DNA of 64,000 bases, from NCBI GenBank assembly GCA_017965665.1, contig JAGCPN010000008.1:47730-111729 (forward strand), written 5' to 3'. The notes under the pieces are model-generated. The model had not been told where the DNA came from and did not search any database. It saw nothing but the letters and a program-made list of their open reading frames with translations. Made by a program: the position numbers and the translations under genes. The stretch is from Aeriscardovia sp. (GTDB lineage Bacteria; Actinomycetota; Actinomycetes; Actinomycetales; Bifidobacteriaceae). Positions 47,127 through 55,547 of this stretch are shown here, one piece after another (position 1 is the first letter of the stretch; each line of letters starts with the position of its first letter).

Positions 47127-48205
47127 TGAAAATCGAGAGGCTGGCCCTGAGGGACTACAGGAACTGGCGGGGCCTCCTCTTGGATCCCGCTCCGGGGGTA
47201 AATGTGATATACGGCCCGAACGGGAGCGGGAAGACAAATATAGCCGAGGCCGTCTGCCTCCTCTCTTCAGGATCCAGCCCCCGGGCCAGGCTCTCTTTGC
47301 AGGTGCGCCACGGAGCCGGGGAGGCCGACGCGAAGGCGAAAATATGGTCGGGGCCGGAAGACGAATGGGTGCTTGAAACAGCGATTAAGGCCGGAAGGCT
47401 CTACGCCCGGCAGGACGGGGGGGCGTGGAAGAGCTTTTCCAAGGTCCGTCCCCTGGCCGCAGTTTCCTTCGGGCCGCAGGATCTTTTGCTCTGCTCCTCC
47501 CCTGACCGCCGCCGCCAGCTTTTGGACGAGGCGTGCTCCCAGATGTTTGCGCCCTACAGGGAGGAAAGGCGCTGTTTTGCAAAGGTCCTGGCGCAAAAGT
47601 CCAGCCTTTTGAAAAAAATCAGGGAAGAAGAGGGCCCTTCCAGGCGCAGTCTCATCTCGGCCCTGGAGGCGTTCAATTGCCAGTTTGCCAGGCTCTCAAC
47701 TTCGATTACAGAATACAGGTCCCGGGCCTCTTGCCGGCTGGCTTTCGCATTCCATCAGGCTTATGGGGCGTTTTCGGGATTTGAGGCATCCCTCTCTTAC
47801 GCACCTTCCCTTGGGGAGGCCCTGCAGGAGGGCGGCCTTGAGAAGGCCTCGCACCACCTGCAGGAAAGGGAGGCGGCCGAGATCGCGGCGGGCTTCCCGC
47901 TTTTGGGGCCTCACAGGGACGACTTCGAGCTCTCTTTGGAAGGTTTCCCTTTGGCGGAAGTGGCGAGCGGGGGGCAGGCGTGGATGGCCGCCCTTTCCCT
48001 TCGCATGGCGCAATTTCACATCCTTTCTCCCCTCGGGCCCGTGCTCGTCTTAGACGACGTCTTTGCCCAGCTCGACCCCGAAAAGAGGGAGCGCATCCTC
48101 TCCTCCCTGCAGGAGGGCACCCAGGTCTTCATAACTTCCACGAGCCGAGGCGACGTCCCCAGGCGGGAAGGGTGGCATGGAATACCGGTCGAATCTCTCA
48201 GATAA
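47126..48205 (+). CDS. recF: DNA replication/repair ATPase RecF
   Basis: SMC-like ATPase that helps load RecA at gaps. Walker A YGPNGSGKTNIAEA (about residues 30-43), the SMC-type signature in VASGGQAWMAALSLRMAQ, and Walker B VLVLDDVFAQLD (about 305). 359 residues. Translationally coupled to dnaN, and its end overlaps dciA by about 29 bp. Confidence 0.94.
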   Translation: MKIERLALRDYRNWRGLLLDPAPGVNVIYGPNGSGKTNIAEAVCLLSSGSSPRARLSLQVRHGAGEADAKAKIWSGPEDEWVLETAIKAGRLYARQDGGAWKSFSKVRPLAAVSFGPQDLLLCSSPDRRRQLLDEACSQMFAPYREERRCFAKVLAQKSSLLKKIREEEGPSRRSLISALEAFNCQFARLSTSITEYRSRASCRLAFAFHQAYGAFSGFEASLSYAPSLGEALQEGGLEKASHHLQEREAAEIAAGFPLLGPHRDDFELSLEGFPLAEVASGGQAWMAALSLRMAQFHILSPLGPVLVLDDVFAQLDPEKRERILSSLQEGTQVFITSTSRGDVPRREGWHGIPVESLR

Positions 48206-48629
48206 GGAGCCCTTCGCGTGCCTTCCGGGCCACGGAGAAGAGATCGTTTCGTTTATAGGGGGCATCTACCTTCCCTCCCTGCCCGGATCTTTTGAGGCCC
48301 GGGCCGAGAGGGCGCAAAGGAGCGCCGAAGCCTTCGGAACTGCGGGGCGTGAACCAAAGAAGGCTTCAGGGGTGCTCGGTGAAGCCCTGGGCAGGGCGGC
48401 CAAAGTGGCAGACTTTTTCTCGCAGTGGGGATCTTTTCTTCCGGATTTGAGCGGAGTGTACTCTTTTTCAAAGTTCGAAGGGGACCAGGTCGTGCTGGAA
48501 TCCCCCTTCGGAGCGAGGCTCAAAAGGAAGAGGTTTGACGAGGCGGAAATCGAGAAGGCGCTGAGCGAATATATGGGCGGAGGGAGGGTTAAGGTAAAAA
48601 TAGTGCAAAACTTGCAAAAACAGGCCTGA
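48177..48629 (+). CDS. dciA: DciA-type helicase-loading protein (DUF721)
   Basis: 150 residues with the DUF721 domain in the second half (LGRAAKVADFFSQWGSFLPDLSGVYSFSKFEGDQVVLESPF). In bacteria without dnaC/dnaI-type loaders, DciA loads the replicative helicase DnaB, and the gene commonly sits between recF and gyrB in actinobacteria, as here. The exact start is uncertain; the ATG at 48177 is inside recF. Confidence 0.85.
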   Translation: MEYRSNLSDKEPFACLPGHGEEIVSFIGGIYLPSLPGSFEARAERAQRSAEAFGTAGREPKKASGVLGEALGRAAKVADFFSQWGSFLPDLSGVYSFSKFEGDQVVLESPFGARLKRKRFDEAEIEKALSEYMGGGRVKVKIVQNLQKQA

Positions 48630-48678
48630 TTAGGGCTTAAAACGTGTCCTAAGCATATTTTATGCTGGAATGAGCAAA

Positions 48679-48720
48679 GGCCCTCTGAGAGAGGATTTCA
48701 GCCTCCGCGCCCGGAGGGCC
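48679..48720 (+). promoter_or_regulatory. Hairpin in the gyrB leader
   Basis: GGCCCTC (48679-48685) pairs with GAGGGCC (48714-48720), between a TATTTTATGCT promoter-like stretch (about 48655-48665) and the gyrB start. A role in gyrB expression is only a guess. Confidence 0.35.
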
Positions 48721-48742
48721 GGATCGAAAAGGGGCAATCAAG

Positions 48743-50749
48743 TTGGATTCCAGCGAACAAGATACCAATCTCACACAGTCCGGGAACGCCGTCAAAGCCT
48801 CCCGGCCCTCGCAGTACACCGCTTCAGATCTCAAAGTCCTCGAAGGCCTGGAGCATGTCAGAACCCGGCCGGGGATGTACATAGGCTCCACAAATTCCAG
48901 GGGCCTGCACCATTTGGTCTATGAGATAGTCGACAATTCCGTAGACGAGGCGCTGGCGGGATACGCCACAAAAATCGAAGTCGAGATTCTGCCCGAAAAC
49001 GGCATAAGGGTGACAGACGACGGAAGGGGCATTCCGGTCGACGTTGTCCCCGGGGAGGGCAAAAGCGGCGTTGAAGTCGTGATGACCAAGCTGAATGCCG
49101 GAGGCAAGTTCGGCGGCGGAGGATACTCCGTGTCGGGGGGCCTGCACGGCGTTGGCATTTCGGTCGTAAACGCCCTGTCTACGAAGATGGAAGTCGAAGT
49201 CGAAAGGGACGGGTGGCTCTGGGAGCAGACCTATATCGACCACAAGCCTTTGGAGCCCCTTAAAAAGGTAAAGGAGGTGCCGGCCGATCAGACGGGCACC
49301 CGGGTGACTTTCTACGCCGACCCCCAGATTTTCAAAGAGACCACCGACTACAGTTTCGACATCATCCGCCAGCGCCTCCAGCAGACGGCCTTCCTAAATC
49401 CCGGCCTCTCTATAACCCTCAAAGACGAGAGGGCAGAGGGTGATTGGCAGGAGGCGTCCTTCCTCTACGAAGGGGGCCTGTCCGACTACGTGGCCTACCT
49501 TTGCGATTCGGGGTCTATGCAGCCTCTCTTTCCGGACGTCATCGCCCTGGAATCCGAAGACAAATCCCTGGGAATTTCCCTGGACATCGCCCTGACCTGG
49601 ACGGCCAAATACGGCACCGTCCTTAAGACCTTTGCCAACACCATAGAGACCGTGGACGGGGGCACCCACGAAGAAGGGTTCAAAGCCGCCATCACTTCAA
49701 CCCTCAACCGCTACGCCCGAGACAAGGGCCTGCTGAAGGCCTCCGACGAGAACCTTTCGGGCGAGGACGTGAGGGAAGGCCTGGTGGCCGTAGTCTCCGT
49801 AAAGCTCGTAAACCCCCAGTTCGAGGGGCAGACCAAGGGGAAGCTGGGCAATTCCGAGGCCAAGGCCTTCGTGCAGAAAGTGGTAAACGACAAGTTCTAC
49901 TCGTGGCTGGATGCCCACCCCGCCGCGGGCAAACTCATCGTCGGCAAGGCCGCCGATGCCTACAAGGCGAGGATCGCGGCCAGGAAGGCCAGGGAGGCGA
50001 GCCGCAAAAAGTCCCTCCTGGAATCCGCCACCACCCCGGACAAGCTCAAAGACTGCGCCTATAAAAACCCCGACCTTTGCGAGCTGTTCATAGTGGAGGG
50101 CAATTCCGCCGGGGGCAGCGCGGTGTCGGGCAGAGATCAGAAGTTCCAGGCCATACTGCCCCTGAGGGGAAAGATCTTAAACACTGAGAAGGCCACGACC
50201 GAAAAAATGGTCAAGAGCGAGACTATAGAGACCCTCATAGCCAGCATAGGGGCAGGCAGCGGCCCCTCTTTCGACGTCTCCAAAGCCAGGTACCACAAGG
50301 TGATCGTCATGGCGGACGCCGATGTGGACGGGGCCCACATCGCCACCCTGCTTTTAACCCTGTTCTTCCGCTACATGCGGCCTCTGATCGACGCAGGGTA
50401 CGTGTACATAGCCATGCCGCCCCTCTACAGGATTCGATGGACCAAAGGCCCCGACAGCTTCGCTTTCTCCGACGCCCAGAGGGACGAGAGGATAAAGGAA
50501 GGGCAGGAAGAAGGCAGGAAGCTGCGCAGCGAGAACGCGATACAGCGCTACAAAGGCCTGGGGGAGATGGATGCCCAAGAGCTCTGGGAGACCACCATGG
50601 ATCCTTCCAAGAGGCTCCTCAAGAAAGTGTGCATGGGGGATGCCGAGTTTGCGGACGCCACTTTTGCCATGCTCATGGGAGAGGCGGTCGAGCCCAGGAG
50701 AGAGTTCATTGAGGCGGAAGCCAAGAGCGTCAAATTTATAGACGCGTAA
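48743..50749 (+). CDS. gyrB: DNA gyrase subunit B
   Basis: ATPase subunit of gyrase. 668 residues: GHKL ATP site (LVYEIVDNSVDEAL, DDGRGIPVD, GGLHGVGISVVNAL), transducer, and TOPRIM domain with EGNSAGGSA, the Mg-binding MADADVDGAHI, and the C-terminal IQRYKGLGEMDAQELWETTM. Start is a TTG at 48743 with AAGGGG upstream. gyrA follows 8 bp later. Confidence 0.96.
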   Translation: MDSSEQDTNLTQSGNAVKASRPSQYTASDLKVLEGLEHVRTRPGMYIGSTNSRGLHHLVYEIVDNSVDEALAGYATKIEVEILPENGIRVTDDGRGIPVDVVPGEGKSGVEVVMTKLNAGGKFGGGGYSVSGGLHGVGISVVNALSTKMEVEVERDGWLWEQTYIDHKPLEPLKKVKEVPADQTGTRVTFYADPQIFKETTDYSFDIIRQRLQQTAFLNPGLSITLKDERAEGDWQEASFLYEGGLSDYVAYLCDSGSMQPLFPDVIALESEDKSLGISLDIALTWTAKYGTVLKTFANTIETVDGGTHEEGFKAAITSTLNRYARDKGLLKASDENLSGEDVREGLVAVVSVKLVNPQFEGQTKGKLGNSEAKAFVQKVVNDKFYSWLDAHPAAGKLIVGKAADAYKARIAARKAREASRKKSLLESATTPDKLKDCAYKNPDLCELFIVEGNSAGGSAVSGRDQKFQAILPLRGKILNTEKATTEKMVKSETIETLIASIGAGSGPSFDVSKARYHKVIVMADADVDGAHIATLLLTLFFRYMRPLIDAGYVYIAMPPLYRIRWTKGPDSFAFSDAQRDERIKEGQEEGRKLRSENAIQRYKGLGEMDAQELWETTMDPSKRLLKKVCMGDAEFADATFAMLMGEAVEPRREFIEAEAKSVKFIDA

Positions 50750-50757
50750 GGGGAGTC

Positions 50758-53271
50758 ATGAGCAGCGATTTGTTTGAACAGATGCAGCAGGAGGACGGCG
50801 AGGGCCGCATAAATCCGGTAAATATCAGCCGGGAGATGAGGGAGTCTTACCTCGCCTACGCGATTTCGGTAATCGTCGACAGGGCCCTTCCGGACGTCAG
50901 GGACGGACTTAAGCCCGTCCACAGGCGCATAATCTACGGAATGCTGGAGGGCGGCTACAAGCCCAACAAGGGCCCGACAAAGTCGGCGAGGATAGTGGGC
51001 GAAGTCATGGGCAACTACCATCCCCACGGTGACGCCTCGATTTACGACGCCCTGGTGAGGCTGGCGCAGCCCTGGGCCATGCGCTACCCACTGGTATTCA
51101 GCCACGGAAACTTCGGGTCCCCCTCCGACCCCTCCCCCGCGGCCATGAGGTACACCGAGTGCTGCATGAATCAGCTGTCTTTGGAGATGGTCAGAGACAT
51201 CGACAAGGACGCCGTAGACTTCGTCCCCAACTATGACGGACAGCAGCAGGAGCCTACGGTCCTGCCATCCCGCTTCCCCAACCTCCTCGTAAACGGCTCC
51301 GCCGGCATAGCGGTCGGCATGGCTACCAACATTCCCACCCACAACCTGCGCGAGGTGGCCAACGGAATCCGGTGGGTGCTGGAGCATCCGGAGGCTTCCA
51401 AAGACGAGACCCTGGACGCCCTCATCTCCATCATCCAGGGTCCGGACTTCCCCACCGGGGCCGAAATTTTGGGCAGGAAGGGAATTGAGGACGCCTACCG
51501 CACGGGCCGCGGCGCCATAGTAATGCGCGCGAAGGTGAGAATCGAAGAAATAGAGAAGAGGACCTGCCTGGTAATAACCGAGCTCCCTTATCAGGTGAAC
51601 CCCGACAGGCTCATGGCTTCCATAGTCGATCTCATAAAGGCCGGAACCATAAAGGGCATAGCCGACATGGAGGACTCCACCAACAGCAAGGAAGGCCTCA
51701 AAATCGTGCTCACCCTCAAGAGGGACGCCGTGCCCAAGGTGGTTCTAAACAACCTCTTCAAGCACACCCAGCTTCAGACGACTTTCGGGGCCAATATGCT
51801 GGCCCTTGTGGACGGAGTGCCCAGGACCCTCTCTTTGGACCGCTTCGTCACCCTGTGGATAGACCACCAGATGGAGGTTATCCGCAGGAGGACCGCCTAT
51901 ACGAAGAAGGAAACCCAAAAGAGGGAGCACCTCCTTTCGGCCCTGGTGAAGGTGGTCTCCAAGGTGGACGAAGTCGTGGGGGCGCTCAAAGAGAGCCGCA
52001 ACTCGGAAGAGGCCAGGGAGAGGCTTAAGGCGATGCTCTCCATAGATGACGGCCAGGCCGACGGCATCCTCTCCATGCAGCTTCGACAGCTTGCATCCCT
52101 GGAAAGGGAGAAGATCGTAAATGACCACGACAGGCTCACCTCCGAAATCGAAGAATGCGACGCCATCCTCTCCGATCCCAAAAAGAGGGTGGAAATCCTC
52201 GAAAAGGAGCTGGGGGAGATTGTCGACAAGTTCGGGGACGACAGGAGGACGCAGATAGTCAGAGATTCTTCCAAAGTGGAAGACGAGGACCTGATAGAGG
52301 AAAAGTCCATGGTCTATTCCCTCACCCGCTCCGGATACATCAAGGCCACCTCCAGAGACGAGTACAAGTCGCAGCACCGCGGGGGAAAGGGAATCAAAGG
52401 GGCGTCCCTGGCGGAGGGGGACCTTGTGGACCACTTCCTGCTCGCCTCCAACCACGACTGGCTCCTCTTCTTCACCAACCTGGGACGCCTTTACAAGATA
52501 AAGGGCTTCGAAGTGCCGGAGTCGAAGAGGGATTCCAAGGGCCAGCACATAGCCAACGTCCTCCAGCTGGAGTCCGGGGAAAAGGTGGAGCAGATGCTCT
52601 CCATCTGCGACTTCGATGCGGCATCCTTCCTGGTTTTGGCGACAAGGAGCGGGAAAGTCAAAAAGACCGCCCTCTCCAGGTACGCCAACGGCCGCAGGCG
52701 GGGGCTTATAGCCATTTCCCTTGCGCCGGGCGACGAAGTTATAGGGGCGAGCCTGTGCAACGAGGATGACGACCTCATCTTCATCTCCAAAAAGGGCATG
52801 AGCATACGCTTTGCAGCCGACAACGAGCAGCTGCGCCCCCTGGGGCGCCAGGCCGAGGGCGTGCAGGCCATGAAGCTGAGGAAAGGGGACGAAGTCATAA
52901 GCATGGAGGTGGTAGCCGACAGGAACCCCAAGGAAGAGGGCGAAAAGTACCTCCTTCTGGCCACTTCCCAGGGATTTGCGAAAAAGACGCCTCTGGACCG
53001 CTACAAGAGGCAGCTGCGCAACGGCTACGGCACCAAGGCCATGAGCATGAAGGGCGAGAGGGGCTTTATAGTAGGAGCGGTCGTAGTCGGGGAAGATGAA
53101 GACATCTTCATGCCCGTCCTCAACTCCGGAAAGGTCATCCGCTTCAACAGCTCCGAAGTCAAAGACTCGGGGAGGGTGACTCAGGGCGTCAAGGCCGTGG
53201 CGCTGGACGAAGGAGATGAAGTGACCGGAGCCTTCAAGTCCGAGCCTCAGGAAGATCTCGGGGTTTGCTAG
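50758..53271 (+). CDS. gyrA: DNA gyrase subunit A
   Basis: Cuts and rejoins DNA. 837 residues: the catalytic Tyr is in AAMRYTECCM, the quinolone region reads HPHGDASIYDALVR, and the GyrA box QHRGGKGIKG opens the C-terminal wrapping domain. The position equal to E. coli Ser83 is Ala, as in mycobacteria, a state linked to lower fluoroquinolone sensitivity; the Asp87 equivalent is kept. ATG with GGGGAG upstream, co-transcribed with gyrB. Confidence 0.96.
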   Translation: MSSDLFEQMQQEDGEGRINPVNISREMRESYLAYAISVIVDRALPDVRDGLKPVHRRIIYGMLEGGYKPNKGPTKSARIVGEVMGNYHPHGDASIYDALVRLAQPWAMRYPLVFSHGNFGSPSDPSPAAMRYTECCMNQLSLEMVRDIDKDAVDFVPNYDGQQQEPTVLPSRFPNLLVNGSAGIAVGMATNIPTHNLREVANGIRWVLEHPEASKDETLDALISIIQGPDFPTGAEILGRKGIEDAYRTGRGAIVMRAKVRIEEIEKRTCLVITELPYQVNPDRLMASIVDLIKAGTIKGIADMEDSTNSKEGLKIVLTLKRDAVPKVVLNNLFKHTQLQTTFGANMLALVDGVPRTLSLDRFVTLWIDHQMEVIRRRTAYTKKETQKREHLLSALVKVVSKVDEVVGALKESRNSEEARERLKAMLSIDDGQADGILSMQLRQLASLEREKIVNDHDRLTSEIEECDAILSDPKKRVEILEKELGEIVDKFGDDRRTQIVRDSSKVEDEDLIEEKSMVYSLTRSGYIKATSRDEYKSQHRGGKGIKGASLAEGDLVDHFLLASNHDWLLFFTNLGRLYKIKGFEVPESKRDSKGQHIANVLQLESGEKVEQMLSICDFDAASFLVLATRSGKVKKTALSRYANGRRRGLIAISLAPGDEVIGASLCNEDDDLIFISKKGMSIRFAADNEQLRPLGRQAEGVQAMKLRKGDEVISMEVVADRNPKEEGEKYLLLATSQGFAKKTPLDRYKRQLRNGYGTKAMSMKGERGFIVGAVVVGEDEDIFMPVLNSGKVIRFNSSEVKDSGRVTQGVKAVALDEGDEVTGAFKSEPQEDLGVC

Positions 53272-53337
53272 AGTATTTAGTGGATTTTAAGTTCCCGGGT
53301 TTACCCTTTTCGACATCAAGCCGTGATGAGGAGGAAA

Positions 53338-53802
53338 ATGGCTGACAATACAGACGGGCGCTCCCCTTCCCAGGATCTGCCCCCGAGCGTGGCCCCGAGC
53401 GCCTCTAAGGCTCCGGCCGGAAGGAAGCTGCGGATCCCCAAGGCCAGGAGGATGAAGCTGTCGGTGACGAAGGTAGATCCTTGGAGCGTGGCCAAGGTCT
53501 CCTTCCTCCTCTCCATAGCCTGGGGGATAATCCAGGTGGTCTGCGCCGCCATCCTTTTCGGCGTCCTCAAAGCCATGGGGGTCTTTAGCTCCATTACAAA
53601 GCTCGTCTCCACGGCCGGGGTCTCGGCGGGGAGCTTTGCGTCGGGAAGCATCTTCTCGATAGGAAAGCTGTTAAGCATAGTGACGATCTTCTCGGTGTTC
53701 GAGATAATCCTGATAGTGATTCTCGCCACCGTGGGGGCGTTCCTCTACAACGTGGTGTGCATGCTGATAGGCGGGGTGCACGTCACTTTGGGCGACGACT
53801 GA
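53338..53802 (+). CDS. DUF3566 membrane protein downstream of gyrA
   Basis: 154 residues: disordered N-terminus, then a DUF3566-type domain (MKLSVTKVDPWSVAKVSFLLSIAWGIIQVVCAAILF) with two membrane helices. It follows gyrA in most actinobacteria; function unknown. ATG at 53338 with GAGGAGGAAA. The 3' end overlaps the convergent glycosyltransferase gene by 20 bp. Confidence 0.85.
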   Translation: MADNTDGRSPSQDLPPSVAPSASKAPAGRKLRIPKARRMKLSVTKVDPWSVAKVSFLLSIAWGIIQVVCAAILFGVLKAMGVFSSITKLVSTAGVSAGSFASGSIFSIGKLLSIVTIFSVFEIILIVILATVGAFLYNVVCMLIGGVHVTLGDD

Positions 53803-54679
53803 GCCTTCTTTTCTCCCGCCTGCTCCTCAGCCCTATGGCGAGGTTCTGCCTCACCGATTCGTAGTCGAAGTTTAAAGGGGAGAAGGTCTGCACTCTGGCC
53901 CATCGGCGCAGTTCCGGGAAAGTTGCAGATACAAATTCCAGCCTGTCTTTCAGCGCCTTTTCCCAGTCCACGAGCATCTTTTCTTTGCGCATGAGAGAGC
54001 TTTTGTGAAGCCGGTAATGGTACAGGACTTTGGGAATCCTGACTATCCTGCGGGCGTTTGCAAAAATCTGGCAGATGCGGGCGGTGTCTTCCACCAGCCT
54101 CCCCTCGGGAAACCAAACCCCCTCATACGCCTTTCTCTCGGCCACAAAAGCCCACAGGTACCCTCCGATTTTCCCCCTGATCTGTTTTTTTATGATTTCC
54201 CTGCGATCCAAAACCTCGAGGCCGCGGTAGCGGTTGTGCGGGTAAAAGCTCGGCACGGGCTCTCCGAACTCGTTAATCCCGTCAAACTTGAACATGGCGA
54301 TCTGCGCACTGAACTTTTTCATGGCCCACACGCACTCTTCCAGAAGGCGCGGATCCATCACGTCGTCCGAGTCGCAAAAATAAACGTACCTGCCCCGGGC
54401 CAGGGAGAGCCCGAGATTTCTGGCGCAGGCGACTCCGCGGTTTTCCGTGCGCACTACCCTCACCCTGGGATCGCGCCTTTCGGCCTCCCTGAGGATTTGG
54501 GGCGATCTGTCTCCGGATCCGTCGTCGACTGCTATAAGTTCGAGGTTCATCCATGTCTGATCCAGGATGCTTTCGAGCGTCTTTTTAAGCCATCTGTCGA
54601 CGTTATATACGGTAAGTATCACGCTTACCAGATCTTGCGGCCCCTCCTCGGGGCGAAGGCTTCTCAAATCGGAATCCAT
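53783..54679 (-). CDS. Family 2 glycosyltransferase
   Basis: GT-A enzyme that adds sugars to a surface polymer or lipid. SVILTVYNVDRWLKKTLESILDQTW starts the nucleotide-sugar fold, FCDSDDVMDPRLLEE carries the metal-binding DxD, and LVEDTARICQIF is the usual acceptor-side ED motif. 298 residues from the ATG at 54679. That ATG lies only 5 bp behind the ahpC terminator and has no ribosome site, so the mRNA may be leaderless or start inside; an SD-like GAGGAGGGG lies within the first codons. Substrate unknown. Confidence 0.82.
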   Translation of the reverse strand: MDSDLRSLRPEEGPQDLVSVILTVYNVDRWLKKTLESILDQTWMNLELIAVDDGSGDRSPQILREAERRDPRVRVVRTENRGVACARNLGLSLARGRYVYFCDSDDVMDPRLLEECVWAMKKFSAQIAMFKFDGINEFGEPVPSFYPHNRYRGLEVLDRREIIKKQIRGKIGGYLWAFVAERKAYEGVWFPEGRLVEDTARICQIFANARRIVRIPKVLYHYRLHKSSLMRKEKMLVDWEKALKDRLEFVSATFPELRRWARVQTFSPLNFDYESVRQNLAIGLRSRREKRRLSRRPK

Positions 54680-54683
54680 AATC

Positions 54684-54708
54684 GAAAAAGGGCCGGACCG
54701 GCCGGCCC
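54684..54708 (-). terminator. Terminator after ahpC
   Basis: On the minus strand GGGCCGG pairs with CCGGCCC and is followed by TTTTT. A second small stem (AGCGGC/GCCGCT) lies between it and the ahpC stop. Confidence 0.82.
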
Positions 54709-54735
54709 CGGGGAAAGCGGCTGAGCCGCCGCTAT

Positions 54736-55299
54736 TTAAAGTTTGCCTATCAGGTTCTCGCTGGGGGCGATGGTCTCTTCGTCCTTCTTCCAGTGGGCGG
54801 GGCACACCTGATCGCCGTGTTCCGCCACAAACTGGGCGGCCTCCAAAGTCCTGAGGGCTTCTTCGCCGTTCCGGCCGATTCCCATGTTGTTTACGGTGTA
54901 GGCCTGGATGACGCCTTCGGGATCGATTATGAAGGTCCCCCTGTAGGCGTTGCCCGCATTTTCGCAGAGCACCCCGAAGAACCTTGCGAGGGTGCCCGCC
55001 CTGTCGGCCAGCATGGGATAGGTGATCTTCCCTATCCCCTCGCTGGACTTGGCCCAGGCGTCGTGCACGTAGGCCGTGTCTTCAGACACCGAGTAAATTT
55101 GGCATCCGTCGGCCTTGAACTTGGGATAGAGCTCTTCCATCTCCTCGAGCTCTGTGGGGCATACAAACGAAAAGTCGGCGGGATAGAAGACGAACACTGA
55201 CCAGTGACCCAAAACATCCGAAAGGGAGACCTCGGTTATCTCCTTGTTAAAGTAGGCGGGAACTGTGAAGTCTTCAAGTTTTTTACCTATCAAGCACAT
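54736..55299 (-). CDS. ahpC: Alkyl hydroperoxide reductase AhpC (peroxiredoxin)
   Basis: Reduces peroxides. The peroxidatic Cys is in DFSFVCPTELEEM (about residue 47) and the resolving Cys in DQVCPAHWKKDEETI (about 167), the typical 2-Cys AhpC form of 187 residues. No ahpF follows, so TrxB or another reductase may be its electron source. Stress genes next to a P-ATPase are consistent with an acid/oxidative theme, but no regulator is encoded nearby. Confidence 0.95.
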   Translation of the reverse strand: MCLIGKKLEDFTVPAYFNKEITEVSLSDVLGHWSVFVFYPADFSFVCPTELEEMEELYPKFKADGCQIYSVSEDTAYVHDAWAKSSEGIGKITYPMLADRAGTLARFFGVLCENAGNAYRGTFIIDPEGVIQAYTVNNMGIGRNGEEALRTLEAAQFVAEHGDQVCPAHWKKDEETIAPSENLIGKL

Positions 55300-55433
55300 A
55301 GCGGCCTCCTAGCGGGGTTGTCTGATAAAGCTTGTCAAATCAGATTAATTCCATTCTAAAAGAATATCAAACGGCCGCCGGCCTCCACGATCGGCGGGGT
55401 TGTTGGGCGCGCAGGTTAAACTTACACAAAGGC

Positions 55434-55547
55434 TTTACATAAGGCAATTTGCAGTTATATTATTATTGTCTTTTTAGGGTAGCCCTTCTTCTACCCTCCG
55501 GTGCGAGCGCCAAAAGGTTAAGCAAATCTATCGGAAGGAGGCAGAAA
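55434..55547 (+). promoter_or_regulatory. Promoter and leader of the P-type ATPase gene
   Basis: TTTACA (55434-55439), 16 bp, TATATT (55456-55461). The roughly 80-nt leader folds a perfect AGGGTAG/CTACCCT hairpin (about 55476-55497) and ends in a strong GGAAGGAGG. I do not recognise a known Mg2+ riboswitch. Confidence 0.5.
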
